In this document: positions 25,348 to 33,725 of the stretch, piece by piece | How positions within the stretch are numbered: position 1 is the first letter of the stretch | Layout of the letters: every line of letters begins with the position of its first letter | Assembly: GCA_036160575.1 (NCBI GenBank) | Contig: JAYYDT010000107.1 | Location: 1-55,896, forward strand | Reading direction: 5' to 3' | From: TMED26 sp002694075 | GTDB taxonomy: Bacteria > Pseudomonadota > Alphaproteobacteria > Thalassobaculales > Thalassobaculaceae | DNA: 55,896 nt | Notes under the pieces: generated by a model | Seen by the model: the letters and a program-made list of their open reading frames with translations, nothing else | Told to the model about the DNA's origin: nothing | The model's database searches: none | Made by a program: the position numbers and the translations under genes

Positions 25348-26595
25348 TTAGGGGCGATCCAGCTGTTGCGCCGCGGCCGGACGTTTGCCGCGCCCGGCCA
25401 ACCAAAGGGTGCCGCCGGCCAAAACCGCCAAGCCCGCGGTCATGAAATAGGTGCTGGTGTAATCGCCGGTGATTTGCACCAACAGGGCGAAAGCGGCCGG
25501 TCCCAGAATGACTCCACTGAAGGTGACAAACAAGGCCGCACCGGTGATGTTGGAGGCTCGGTCGGTCGGGCCGTGGTTGACCAACTCGCTGAAACAAACG
25601 CCGTTCCAGCTCATGCCGGTGAAGCCAAGCGCGAAATAGACCGCGTAAATCGCCAGCAGCGGCCAAGCCGCCGACAATTGGGTCAGGACCAGGGCGCCGA
25701 CCGCGATGACGGCGGTGATCACCGCCATCACCGCCAGTGGCGATTGGCTTCGGTCGGCCAGCCAGCCCCAGGTGACCCGACCGACAACGCCGGCGACCTG
25801 GATGCAGGAGAGGGCGATCCCGGCGGTCACCAAGTCATGGCCGATGTCTTCGACCAGCACGGTCACCGTGAACGAGGTCAACGATAATTGCACCGCCGCC
25901 AGGAATAACCCGGTGAAGCACAGCCATTTGACGGTCGGATATTGGAACGCCAAGCGCACGTCGGTGAGCGGCGGCCGCCAAATTGGCGCGTCGGCTTGGC
26001 GCTTTTGGTCCCAGCGCGCGCGCAAGGGCTGCATCAACAGGCCGGAGATGGCGATCAAACCCAGCGGCATGGCCAGCGAGGCCTGCCAGCCATAGGTTAG
26101 CGCCAGTTGCGGCCCGGCCAAACCGGCGATCACCCCGCCGAGCGGCACGCCGGTGAAGCGGATCGAAAAGATCAACGCCTGATTTTGCGGGGTGGCGATG
26201 CGGGTTAGGATCGAAGCCGCCGGCGGATTGGCCAGGCCATAGCCAAGGCCGACGGTGAACGAGCCAAGCGCGATCAGCACCAGGTGGCCGCTGATGATCA
26301 TCGAGATCGCCAGCACGAACATCGCCAAGCTGACCTGGCAGGTGCGCCACGGTCCCCAGCGGCTGGTGAATCCGCCGGCCATCAAACTGGTGGTCATGGC
26401 GCCGAGATAGACGGCCAGCACCTGGTACCCGATCAGCGAGGCGTCGATGCCAAGATCGGCCGCCACATTGGGCGCGATGGACGGTAACCACAGCGAGGTC
26501 ATCGACGCCAGGGTCACCCCCAGCGTCATGAAAATCAGCGCCAGCAGCCGGTTGCCGCGGTCCGGCTGCCATGTTTCGGTGGCTGGGCGGTTCAC
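25348..26595 (-). CDS. MFS transporter
   Basis: Major facilitator of 415 residues with about 12 hydrophobic segments and a central cytoplasmic loop rich in Arg and Lys near residues 195-210. A GFTSRWGPWRTC element between helices 2 and 3 matches the MFS loop signature. Start is a GTG at 26595 with no obvious Shine-Dalgarno; the next in-frame ATG lies inside the first helix. It begins 10 bases after the stop of the class V aminotransferase, suggesting coupled translation and uptake of a substrate for that enzyme. Confidence 0.85.
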   Translation of the reverse strand: MNRPATETWQPDRGNRLLALIFMTLGVTLASMTSLWLPSIAPNVAADLGIDASLIGYQVLAVYLGAMTTSLMAGGFTSRWGPWRTCQVSLAMFVLAISMIISGHLVLIALGSFTVGLGYGLANPPAASILTRIATPQNQALIFSIRFTGVPLGGVIAGLAGPQLALTYGWQASLAMPLGLIAISGLLMQPLRARWDQKRQADAPIWRPPLTDVRLAFQYPTVKWLCFTGLFLAAVQLSLTSFTVTVLVEDIGHDLVTAGIALSCIQVAGVVGRVTWGWLADRSQSPLAVMAVITAVIAVGALVLTQLSAAWPLLAIYAVYFALGFTGMSWNGVCFSELVNHGPTDRASNITGAALFVTFSGVILGPAAFALLVQITGDYTSTYFMTAGLAVLAGGTLWLAGRGKRPAAAQQLDRP

Positions 26596-26605
26596 GGCGA
26601 CCGCG

Positions 26606-27784
26606 TCAATGTTGGGTCAGATAGTCGACCGCGGCGGCGATACCGCCAGCGTTATGAGGCACGTCGTGGCGGGCCAATTGCATTTCGATGACCCCCAGCG
26701 CGCCCAGCAGCATCGCCTCGTTGAGGTCGCCCATATGGCCGATGCGGAAAAGGCGCCCGTGCAGGGCCCCCAGGCCGCCGCCGAGGGACACGTTGCACTC
26801 TTCCGCGCAAGCCTGGCGAAAGGCTTCGGCGTCATGGCCCTCAGGCATCAAAATGGCGGTCACCGAGTCCGAGCGGCGCGGTGGTCTTTGGGCGAAGAAT
26901 TGCAGGCCGCCTTCGGTTTGCCACGCGGTGACGGCGGCGCGGGTGGCGCCGGCCAGGCGTTGGTGCCGGGCCAGCACTTGGTCGAAGCCTTCGTTCTCGA
27001 TCAGGTCGAGGGCGACATCCATGGCCTCGAAAATCTGGGTCGGCGCGGTGCCCGGGAAAATGAAACGCCCCTCGGTCGGCAGATATTCCCGCCAACTCCA
27101 ATACTGGTGGGGCAAATGACCATTGCCACGCGCCGCCAAGGCCTTTTCGCTGACCCCGGTGAAGCTCAGCCCGACCGGCAGCATCAAGCCTTTTTGCGAA
27201 CCACCGACGGCGACGTCGACGCGCCAGTCGTCCATGCGAAAATCAATCGAACCGAGCGAAGAGATGGTGTCGACCATCAGCAAAGCGTCGTGGCCGGCGG
27301 TGTCGAGCGCGGCGCGCACGGCGGCGACATCGTTCATGGTGCCGGTCGAGGTCTCGTTATGCACCGCGCACACCGCCTTGATGCGGCCTTCGCGGTCGGC
27401 GGCCAAATGGTCGGCCAGTTTTTCGATGTCCATGCCCTGGCGCCAGTCGCAGGGCACGGTTTCAACGACCAGGCCGAGGGCCTCGCACATTTTCGCCCAA
27501 TGGACCGAAAAAAACCCGGACTCCGGGACCAATACATGGTCGCCGGGCGCGCAAGTGTTGACCATCGCCGATTCCCAGGCGCCATGGCCATTGGCGACAT
27601 GCACGACCAGATTTTGCGAGGTCCGGAAGATCCCCTTCAACCGATCATGGCAGCGGCCCTGGAGGGCGCGAAACTCGGCGCCCATGAAATCGGTGGTCGG
27701 ACGCTGCATCGCCGCCAGCACGCGGTCGGGAATGTTCGTCGGGCCGGGGTGGAAAAAGAAGTTGCGGCCAGGTGTGCGGCTCAT
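26606..27784 (-). CDS. Class V aminotransferase, serine/alanine-glyoxylate aminotransferase-like
   Basis: PLP-dependent fold-type I enzyme of 392 residues. HNETSTG at 142-148 and Lys198 in GGSQKGL (the PLP Schiff-base lysine) match the alanine:glyoxylate, serine:glyoxylate and serine:pyruvate group, which also contains pyridoxamine-pyruvate aminotransferase. The FHPGPTNIP start is typical. GAGGTAA precedes the ATG at 27784. It heads the minus-strand run (MFS, membrane protein, DUF4864, TPP enzyme) and is divergent from the TauD-like gene with a 176-base gap. Confidence 0.88.
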   Translation of the reverse strand: MSRTPGRNFFFHPGPTNIPDRVLAAMQRPTTDFMGAEFRALQGRCHDRLKGIFRTSQNLVVHVANGHGAWESAMVNTCAPGDHVLVPESGFFSVHWAKMCEALGLVVETVPCDWRQGMDIEKLADHLAADREGRIKAVCAVHNETSTGTMNDVAAVRAALDTAGHDALLMVDTISSLGSIDFRMDDWRVDVAVGGSQKGLMLPVGLSFTGVSEKALAARGNGHLPHQYWSWREYLPTEGRFIFPGTAPTQIFEAMDVALDLIENEGFDQVLARHQRLAGATRAAVTAWQTEGGLQFFAQRPPRRSDSVTAILMPEGHDAEAFRQACAEECNVSLGGGLGALHGRLFRIGHMGDLNEAMLLGALGVIEMQLARHDVPHNAGGIAAAVDYLTQH

Positions 27785-27960
27785 GACGGTTACCTCGTGG
27801 AAATGGGGTCGGCTGCCCCGCTGACGGCGCAACCTAGCCGAAAGTCGGAAACCCGACCAGCCGCGATTGCGGACGGCGGCCGATGTCGTCTCTTGCGCGA
27901 CGGCGCCGGGTTTGCTTCCCTATCGCCTCGGCCGAGCTCACGCCGTGACCGGAGGGAACC

Positions 27961-29034
27961 ATGACAACCGATGCCGCGCATCCGCGCCAAGCTTATGAGA
28001 TAATTGACGGGCCGGCCGCTTGGACCGGGCCCGAAATGGCCGCGTCCAGCCACTGGCGCCATGACCTGACCGCCGCCGAGGTCGCCGACCTGCGAGCGGC
28101 CATGGACCGGGTATGGGCGCGGGGCCTGGCGATTGAGGATGTTGGCCTCGACGATTTCGCCCTGCCGGTGTTGGCGCCGGTGCTGGCCGAGGTCTATCGG
28201 GCGGTTGTTCATGGCCATGGTTTCATGGTGCTGCGCGGCCTGCCGGTTGACGAATGGTCGATGGCCGACGCGGCGCTCGCTTATTGGGGGATCGGCCTGC
28301 ACCTGGGCCTGGCGGTGCCGCAGAACGCCGCCGGTCATTTGATCGGCCATGTGCGTGATTTGGGGTACGACCCGGACGATCCGACGGTGCGGATTTACAC
28401 CACCACCCGGCGCCAGCCCTATCACACCGATTCCTGCGATATCGTCGGCCTGCTGTGCCTGCAAAAGGCCAAGGCCGGGGGCCTTAGCGCGCTATCCAGT
28501 TCAGTGACGATCTATAATGAAATGCTGCGCCGGCGGCCGGATTTGGTCGAGGTGCTGATGCGACCGTTCGTTTACGACCGCAAGGGCGAGGTGCCACCGG
28601 GCAAGCAGGAAACCTATGAAATGGCGGCGTTCTTCAAGACCGGCGGCTTGCTGACCACGATCCTGGCGCCGGACTTCATCTATGCCGCGCAACGCTTCGA
28701 CCATGTGCCGCGCCTGAGCGCGGCCCAGCGCGAAGCGCTTGATATGATGCAGGACTTGGCCGACAGCGACGACATTCGTCTCGACCTAACCTTCGAGCCG
28801 GGTGATATTCAATTGGTCCACAACCATCAAGTACTGCACAGTCGAACCGACTACGAGGATCACGCCGATCCGGCCTTGAAACGCCATTTGCTGCGCCTCT
28901 GGCTGGCGACGCCGGCCGGCCGGGAATTACCGGAGGCGATGGCCGAACGCTATGGCACGGTGGCGCTCGGCGGCATGCGCGGGGGTATTCGCGTCGCCGG
29001 CGCCCGCGCCCATGTCAATCTGGTGCCGAGTTGA
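27961..29034 (+). CDS. TauD/TfdA family Fe(II)/2-oxoglutarate dioxygenase
   Basis: Non-haem iron oxygenase of 357 residues. The facial-triad HxD is in PYHTDSCD and the distal His in the NHQVLHSR segment, with Arg residues beyond for 2-oxoglutarate. Family members hydroxylate taurine, 2,4-D, gamma-butyrobetaine and many others; this one lacks close resemblance to TauD itself and its substrate is open. GGAGGGAACC directly upstream supports the ATG at 27961. The next gene starts with a TTG inside its stop codon (TTGA, 29031-29034). Confidence 0.86.
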   Translation: MTTDAAHPRQAYEIIDGPAAWTGPEMAASSHWRHDLTAAEVADLRAAMDRVWARGLAIEDVGLDDFALPVLAPVLAEVYRAVVHGHGFMVLRGLPVDEWSMADAALAYWGIGLHLGLAVPQNAAGHLIGHVRDLGYDPDDPTVRIYTTTRRQPYHTDSCDIVGLLCLQKAKAGGLSALSSSVTIYNEMLRRRPDLVEVLMRPFVYDRKGEVPPGKQETYEMAAFFKTGGLLTTILAPDFIYAAQRFDHVPRLSAAQREALDMMQDLADSDDIRLDLTFEPGDIQLVHNHQVLHSRTDYEDHADPALKRHLLRLWLATPAGRELPEAMAERYGTVALGGMRGGIRVAGARAHVNLVPS

Positions 29035-30176
29035 GCGGCGCGGCCGCCGGGCGGCGTAAAATCGCCACCGTGTTCATGCGCGGCGGCACTTCCAATGCGC
29101 TGTTGTTTCATGTCGACGACTTGCCGCCGGCCGGGCCGACGCGCGACGATTTTTTTTGTCGGGCGATGGGCTCGCCCGATCCCTATGGCCGGCAATTGGA
29201 CGGCATGGGCGGCGGCATTTCGTCTTTGTCCAAGGTTTTGTTCCTGTCGCCGCCAAGCCGGCCGGATGTCGATTTCGACTATACTTTCGGCCAGGTCGCG
29301 ATTGACCAGCATCTGGTGGATTACGCCGCCAATTGCGGCAACATGACCTCGGCCATGGGGCCGTTCGCGGTCGACGCGGGCTATTTCCAAGCCGCCGATG
29401 GGCCCGTTCTGGTGCGCCTGTTCAACACCAATATGCGCCAGGTGGTGCACGCCCGGTTCATGGTGCGCGATGGCCAAACGGTTGAGGTCGGGGATTTGGA
29501 AATCCCCGGTGTCGGCGGCACCGGCGCGCCGATCCAGCTTGATTTCATGGCCAATGACGAGGCCGGGGCGACACCGCTACCATCGGGCCAAGTGGTCGAC
29601 GGCATCGTCGACGCGGGGGGCGCGGAAGTCGCCGTCAGCGTGGTCAACGCCACCAATGTGGTGGCCTTCGCGCGGGCCGCCGATTTGGGACTGACCGGCG
29701 CCGAAACCATCGCCGCGATTGAGAACGACGCCGCTCTGATGGCCCGGTTGGAGGATTTGCGCCGGCGCGCGGCGGTTGTCGCCGGTCTCGCCGATAGTGA
29801 GGACAACACCGCCGCGGCCAGCCCGAAGATCGCCCTTGTCGGACCGCCGGCGCCGTTCACCGCGCTCGATGGCCGGCAATATCCGGCGGCGGCGGTGGAT
29901 CTGTCGGCGCGGGTCTTGTCGATGGGTAACGTGCATCGCGCCATTCCGTTAACCGCCGCCATGTGTACGGCGGCGGCGGCGGCGATTTCGGGCAGCACGG
30001 TTCATGGCGCGCGCCAGGCGGCGGGCGACGCGGCGGGCGAACTGCGTATCGGCACGCCCTCGGGCGTGGTTAAGGCCGCCGCCGAGGTGACTCATATCGA
30101 TGGCCAATGGCAGGTGCCGCGGACCTCCACATTCCGAACCGCGCGCCGGCTGATGGCCGGTTGGGTGCACGGTTAG
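29031..30176 (+). CDS. PrpF-fold isomerase (4-oxalomesaconate tautomerase/PrpF-like)
   Basis: 381-residue protein of the PrpF/DUF453 family, made of two diaminopimelate-epimerase-like halves. The RGGTSNALLF start motif and the NCGNMTSA segment with a catalytic cysteine are characteristic. Relatives isomerise aconitate or 2-methylaconitate, or tautomerise 4-oxalomesaconate. A TTG at 29031, overlapping the upstream stop, gives the best full-length start; the first ATG is inside the RGGTS motif. The APH-like kinase gene follows after 29 bases. Confidence 0.84.
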   Translation: MSGAAAGRRKIATVFMRGGTSNALLFHVDDLPPAGPTRDDFFCRAMGSPDPYGRQLDGMGGGISSLSKVLFLSPPSRPDVDFDYTFGQVAIDQHLVDYAANCGNMTSAMGPFAVDAGYFQAADGPVLVRLFNTNMRQVVHARFMVRDGQTVEVGDLEIPGVGGTGAPIQLDFMANDEAGATPLPSGQVVDGIVDAGGAEVAVSVVNATNVVAFARAADLGLTGAETIAAIENDAALMARLEDLRRRAAVVAGLADSEDNTAAASPKIALVGPPAPFTALDGRQYPAAAVDLSARVLSMGNVHRAIPLTAAMCTAAAAAISGSTVHGARQAAGDAAGELRIGTPSGVVKAAAEVTHIDGQWQVPRTSTFRTARRLMAGWVHG

Positions 30177-30205
30177 GGACGCCGCCGGACCGGCATGGGT
30201 GACGG

Positions 30206-31192
30206 ATGACGCGTGGTCCCTGGCCGGACGCCGGCGTGCTGGAGACTTGGGCGCGGGCGGCGTTGGCGCGTTGGACCGCGCCGGTCGGCGCGGCCGTCCG
30301 CCTGATCACCATTTCTGAAAACGCGAGCTTTCGGGTGACCACGCCGGACGGGCCGTGGGCGGTTCTGCGGCTTTATCGACCGGGTCGCCGTAGACGGCGG
30401 GAGATCGACAGCGAGCTGGCCTGGATGACAGTTTTGGCGGCGGCGGGCGCGGTGGTGGTGCCCGGCCATTTTCATGGGCGCGATGGCGCGGCGGTGCAAA
30501 GCTTGCCGGGCCCGGATGGGCCGCGTCATTGGGTGTTGTTTCACCATCTCGCTGGCCAAACACCGGGCGTCGACGGCGATTTGACCGGCGGTTTTGAGAT
30601 CTTAGGCGAGATCGCCGCGCGTCTGCATCTCCACGCCATGGCCTGGTCGCGGCCGGCCGGATTTAGCCGCGGCGCTTGGGACCTTGAGGCGATTTTCGGT
30701 CAGCGGCCGCGGTGGGGCGACTGGCGCGATGGGCCGCAAGTGACGGTCCCGGTGCGCGCCGTGCTGGAGCGGGTCGAAGCGTGTTTGAGGCGCCGCCTGA
30801 CCGATTTTGGGCAGGCGCCGAGGCGCTTCGGGTTGATCCACGCCGATATGCGCTTGGCCAATCTTTTGGTCGACGGCGCGGCGGTGCGATTGATCGATTT
30901 CGACGATTGCGGTTTCGGTTGGTTTCTCTACGACCTGGCCGCCGCCCTGTCGTTCATGGAAGACGATCCGCGGGTGCCGGCGCTTAAATCGGCATGGCTG
31001 GCCGGGTACCAGAATGTGCGGCCGCTGACCGCCGCGGACCTGGCCGAGGTGGATAGTTTCATCATGCTCCGGCGGATGGCCCTGTTGGCCTGGATCGGCA
31101 GTCATGGTGAGGCACCGGAGCCGCAAGCCTTGGCCGCTGGTTTCGCGGAGGCGACCGCCGCGCTGGGCGAAACGTGGTTGGCGGGGCTGTGA
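30206..31192 (+). CDS. APH-family phosphotransferase (SrkA/homoserine-kinase-like)
   Basis: Kinase-fold protein of 328 residues. The catalytic loop HADMRLANLL and the metal-binding IDFDDCGFG that follows are intact. The pattern resembles SrkA/RdoA and ThrB2-like kinases rather than antibiotic phosphotransferases. Position downstream of TauD- and PrpF-like genes suggests a metabolic role, perhaps phosphorylating a hydroxylated intermediate or amine, but this is inference. It starts at ATG 30206. Confidence 0.82.
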   Translation: MTRGPWPDAGVLETWARAALARWTAPVGAAVRLITISENASFRVTTPDGPWAVLRLYRPGRRRRREIDSELAWMTVLAAAGAVVVPGHFHGRDGAAVQSLPGPDGPRHWVLFHHLAGQTPGVDGDLTGGFEILGEIAARLHLHAMAWSRPAGFSRGAWDLEAIFGQRPRWGDWRDGPQVTVPVRAVLERVEACLRRRLTDFGQAPRRFGLIHADMRLANLLVDGAAVRLIDFDDCGFGWFLYDLAAALSFMEDDPRVPALKSAWLAGYQNVRPLTAADLAEVDSFIMLRRMALLAWIGSHGEAPEPQALAAGFAEATAALGETWLAGL

Positions 31193-31202
31193 ACGAGGCG
31201 GC

Positions 31203-31234
31203 AAAAAAGACGCCGGCTCACAAGGAGCCGGCGT
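31203..31234 (-). terminator. Intrinsic terminator of the HtrA protease gene
   Basis: 10-bp inverted repeat (31210-31219 with 31225-31234) and a 5-base loop. Read on the minus strand the stem is followed by a TCTTTTTT run. It lies 40 bases after the HtrA stop at 31275. On the plus strand the stem is followed by A residues, so it should not terminate the kinase gene efficiently. Confidence 0.8.
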
Positions 31235-31274
31235 AAAAATCGCGCCGAGGGGGCTCACTCGGGGGGAACGGGGG

Positions 31275-32795
31275 TCAGCCCTTTTTCAAACGCAGCGCGA
31301 CGAATTGCATCTCGCCTCGGCGACTGACCAACATCAGCACCGATTTCATGCCCCGTTTACGCACTTGTTCGACGTTTTGGATCACATCATCGGGTGTCGC
31401 GACCTCATTTTGGTTGACCTCGACGATCACATCGCCCGGGCGCAAACCCTTAACCGCGGCGACACCGTCGCTGTCCAAGTCGGTCACCACCACCCCTTTG
31501 ACGTCCTTGCCGAGGGTGTATTGCTGGCGCAAGCTGTCGGTCACAACCGACAGATCCAGGCCGAGATCGTTGAGGCGGCCAGTTGACGGCCTGGGTCGAT
31601 TGGGCGCCGCCTTGGCCAAGGCCAGTTGATTTTTCTCAGCCGCTTCCAGTTCGCCGATCTTGGCCTGTACCGACACTTTGCGGCCTTCGCGCCAGACCGT
31701 CACGGGCACCGCTTTGCCAATCGGCGTTTCAGCGACGATGCGCGGCAGTTTGCGCATGGTGTCGACCTCACGGTCGTTGAACGACAGGATGATGTCGCCT
31801 TTTTTCAGGCCGGCGGCCTCGGCTGGGCCATCCTTGGTAACGTCCGAGACCAGTGCGCCGCTGGCCTTGGCCAGGCCCAAGCTTTCCGCGATTTCGTCGG
31901 TGACGGTTTGAATATGCACGCCAAGCCAGCCACGGCGGGTACGGCCGAATTCACGCAATTGGGCGATCACCGGCTGTGCCAGGCGCGAGGAAACCGCGAA
32001 GCCGATACCGACCGACCCGCCGCTTTGCGAGAAAATAGCGGTATTGATGCCAATCACTTCGCCATTCAAGTTGAACAGCGGGCCACCGGAATTGCCGCGA
32101 TTGATGGAGGCGTCGGTCTGGATGAAATCGTCATAGGGGCCTTGACCGATGTCACGACCACGCGCCGAGATGATGCCGGCGGTGACGGTGCCACCAAGAC
32201 CGAAGGGGTTACCAATGGCGACCACCCAGTCGCCAACCCGGGCGACGTCGGAATTACCGAACTTAACATGTGGCAGATTCAAGCCCTTGGCGTCGATCTT
32301 CAGCACGGCGATATCGGTCTTTTGATCGCGGCCTAACAATTTCGCCGGATATTCTCGGTCGTCTTGCAAGATGACCTTGATTTCATCGGCTTCGGCGATG
32401 ACATGGTTATTGGTCACCACCACGCCGGCGGGATCGATGATGAAGCCCGAGCCCAGGGAATGGGCGCGCCGCGGACCGCGATTGCCGCCGCCCGGTTGAT
32501 TGCGGTCGAAGAAATCTTTGAAGAAATCCTCGAACGGCGATCCGGGGGGAACCTGTGGGCCCTGCGGGCCGCGTTGCGGTCTTTGTTGTTTGACTTGTTG
32601 GGTGGTCGAAATGTTGACCACCGCCGGGCGCAGACGTTCGGTCAAGTCGGCGAAGCTCTGCGGTGGCGCCTTGGCGTGGGCGGCGGCGGCCAGCATGCTG
32701 GCGCACAGCAACAGGCCGGCGAACAGCAGGTTCAAAATCACGCGGCCGTCCAGGCGCGCCGTGCGCTGGGCGATGACTTGGGGGGTCCGTGGCAT
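31275..32795 (-). CDS. Periplasmic Do/DegP-like serine protease (HtrA)
   Basis: Envelope quality-control protease/chaperone of 506 residues. An N-terminal signal peptide (hydrophobic 19-37, AAAHAKA cleavage region) is followed by a trypsin-like domain with the triad His131 (TNNHVI), Asp161 (TDIAVL) and Ser236 (RGNSGGPL). Two PDZ domains follow (about 285-375 and 400-495). The ATG at 32795 is preferred to 32807 because GGAG lies 6 bases before it. A Gln/Pro/Gly-rich linker at 66-110 precedes the protease core. It stands alone with its own terminator. Confidence 0.94.
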   Translation of the reverse strand: MPRTPQVIAQRTARLDGRVILNLLFAGLLLCASMLAAAAHAKAPPQSFADLTERLRPAVVNISTTQQVKQQRPQRGPQGPQVPPGSPFEDFFKDFFDRNQPGGGNRGPRRAHSLGSGFIIDPAGVVVTNNHVIAEADEIKVILQDDREYPAKLLGRDQKTDIAVLKIDAKGLNLPHVKFGNSDVARVGDWVVAIGNPFGLGGTVTAGIISARGRDIGQGPYDDFIQTDASINRGNSGGPLFNLNGEVIGINTAIFSQSGGSVGIGFAVSSRLAQPVIAQLREFGRTRRGWLGVHIQTVTDEIAESLGLAKASGALVSDVTKDGPAEAAGLKKGDIILSFNDREVDTMRKLPRIVAETPIGKAVPVTVWREGRKVSVQAKIGELEAAEKNQLALAKAAPNRPRPSTGRLNDLGLDLSVVTDSLRQQYTLGKDVKGVVVTDLDSDGVAAVKGLRPGDVIVEVNQNEVATPDDVIQNVEQVRKRGMKSVLMLVSRRGEMQFVALRLKKG

Positions 32796-33050
32796 GTTTT
32801 TCTCCATATCAACCGCGGGCGAGCCGGCGGTGGGGCGACTGTGTCGCGACCTTTGGGAACACCGTGCCCAGTAAGTGGGGTGTTTTCGCCAAGGATCAAC
32901 GACGACGGTACGAAACGGCCCGCTTGTCCCACGACGGTTTGTCTAAAACATGGTCGATTGCGGCGATCCGGCGGTACATTGTGGCGAAAATTCGGCGGTA
33001 AACCGTGCCTATGGGCTTTTCGTCGCGCCCCCGCGTCCTAGATATTTTTC

Positions 33051-33653
33051 ATGGTTAGCACACGCACACAGCGGCAGGAAAATCGCCGCGCGCCCGATCG
33101 GCGCGGATTTATCCTCGGTCTTTTTTTAACCCTGCTCGCCGCCGCTTCACCGGCGTTCGGCGATCAAAACGATCCGCGTCTGGACCCGCTTTTCTCGGCC
33201 CTACGCCAGGCCGAGGACGTCACCAAAGCGCGCCGCGTCGAAGCCGGTATTTGGCGGATTTGGAGCCAGTACGGTGACGATCCGATCATCGACCGGATGA
33301 TGCGCCATGGCGCGCGTTTGATGGCGGCGGAGCAAATGAAGCGGGCGGCGGAGGTTTTCGACCAAGTGGTCACCCGCGCGCCAGCCTTCGCCGAGGGGTG
33401 GAACCGGCGCGCGACCTTGCGTTTCCTGACCGGTGATTTCGACGGCTCGGTCGCCGACATTCGCCAAGTCCTGAACCTCGAACCGCGCCATTTTGGGGCG
33501 CTCTCCGGCTTGGGCCTGATCTACATGGCGCTTGAGCGGCCGCAAGGTGCCTTGAAAGCGTTTGAGCGGGCCCTGCAGATCAACCCGCATATGACCAGCG
33601 CGCGCCGCCACGCCGCCCATTTGCGCGCGCAATTGAAAGGCCAGCGGCTGTAG
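33051..33653 (+). CDS. Exported tetratricopeptide-repeat protein
   Basis: 200-residue protein with a probable signal peptide (Arg-rich start, hydrophobic FILGLFLTLLAAAS, then PAFG). At least three TPR-like helical pairs follow between about 80 and 190, including a canonical final repeat ending in ALQINPHMTSA. TPR proteins of this size usually act as scaffolds for envelope complexes; the partner is unknown. It is transcribed away from htrA across a 255-base gap in which I see no other gene. Confidence 0.8.
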   Translation: MVSTRTQRQENRRAPDRRGFILGLFLTLLAAASPAFGDQNDPRLDPLFSALRQAEDVTKARRVEAGIWRIWSQYGDDPIIDRMMRHGARLMAAEQMKRAAEVFDQVVTRAPAFAEGWNRRATLRFLTGDFDGSVADIRQVLNLEPRHFGALSGLGLIYMALERPQGALKAFERALQINPHMTSARRHAAHLRAQLKGQRL

Positions 33654-33725
33654 GTTCGGATAGTGCGATTTGCGCGATCCTGGCGGCCTGCTAAGCTGCC
33701 CGCCGTCACAGGCGGGAGAAAATCA

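Noticed and set aside
32796..33050. 70-codon plus-strand frame upstream of the TPR gene
   Set aside because: No Shine-Dalgarno, no family signal, and it overlaps the htrA promoter region; probably chance.
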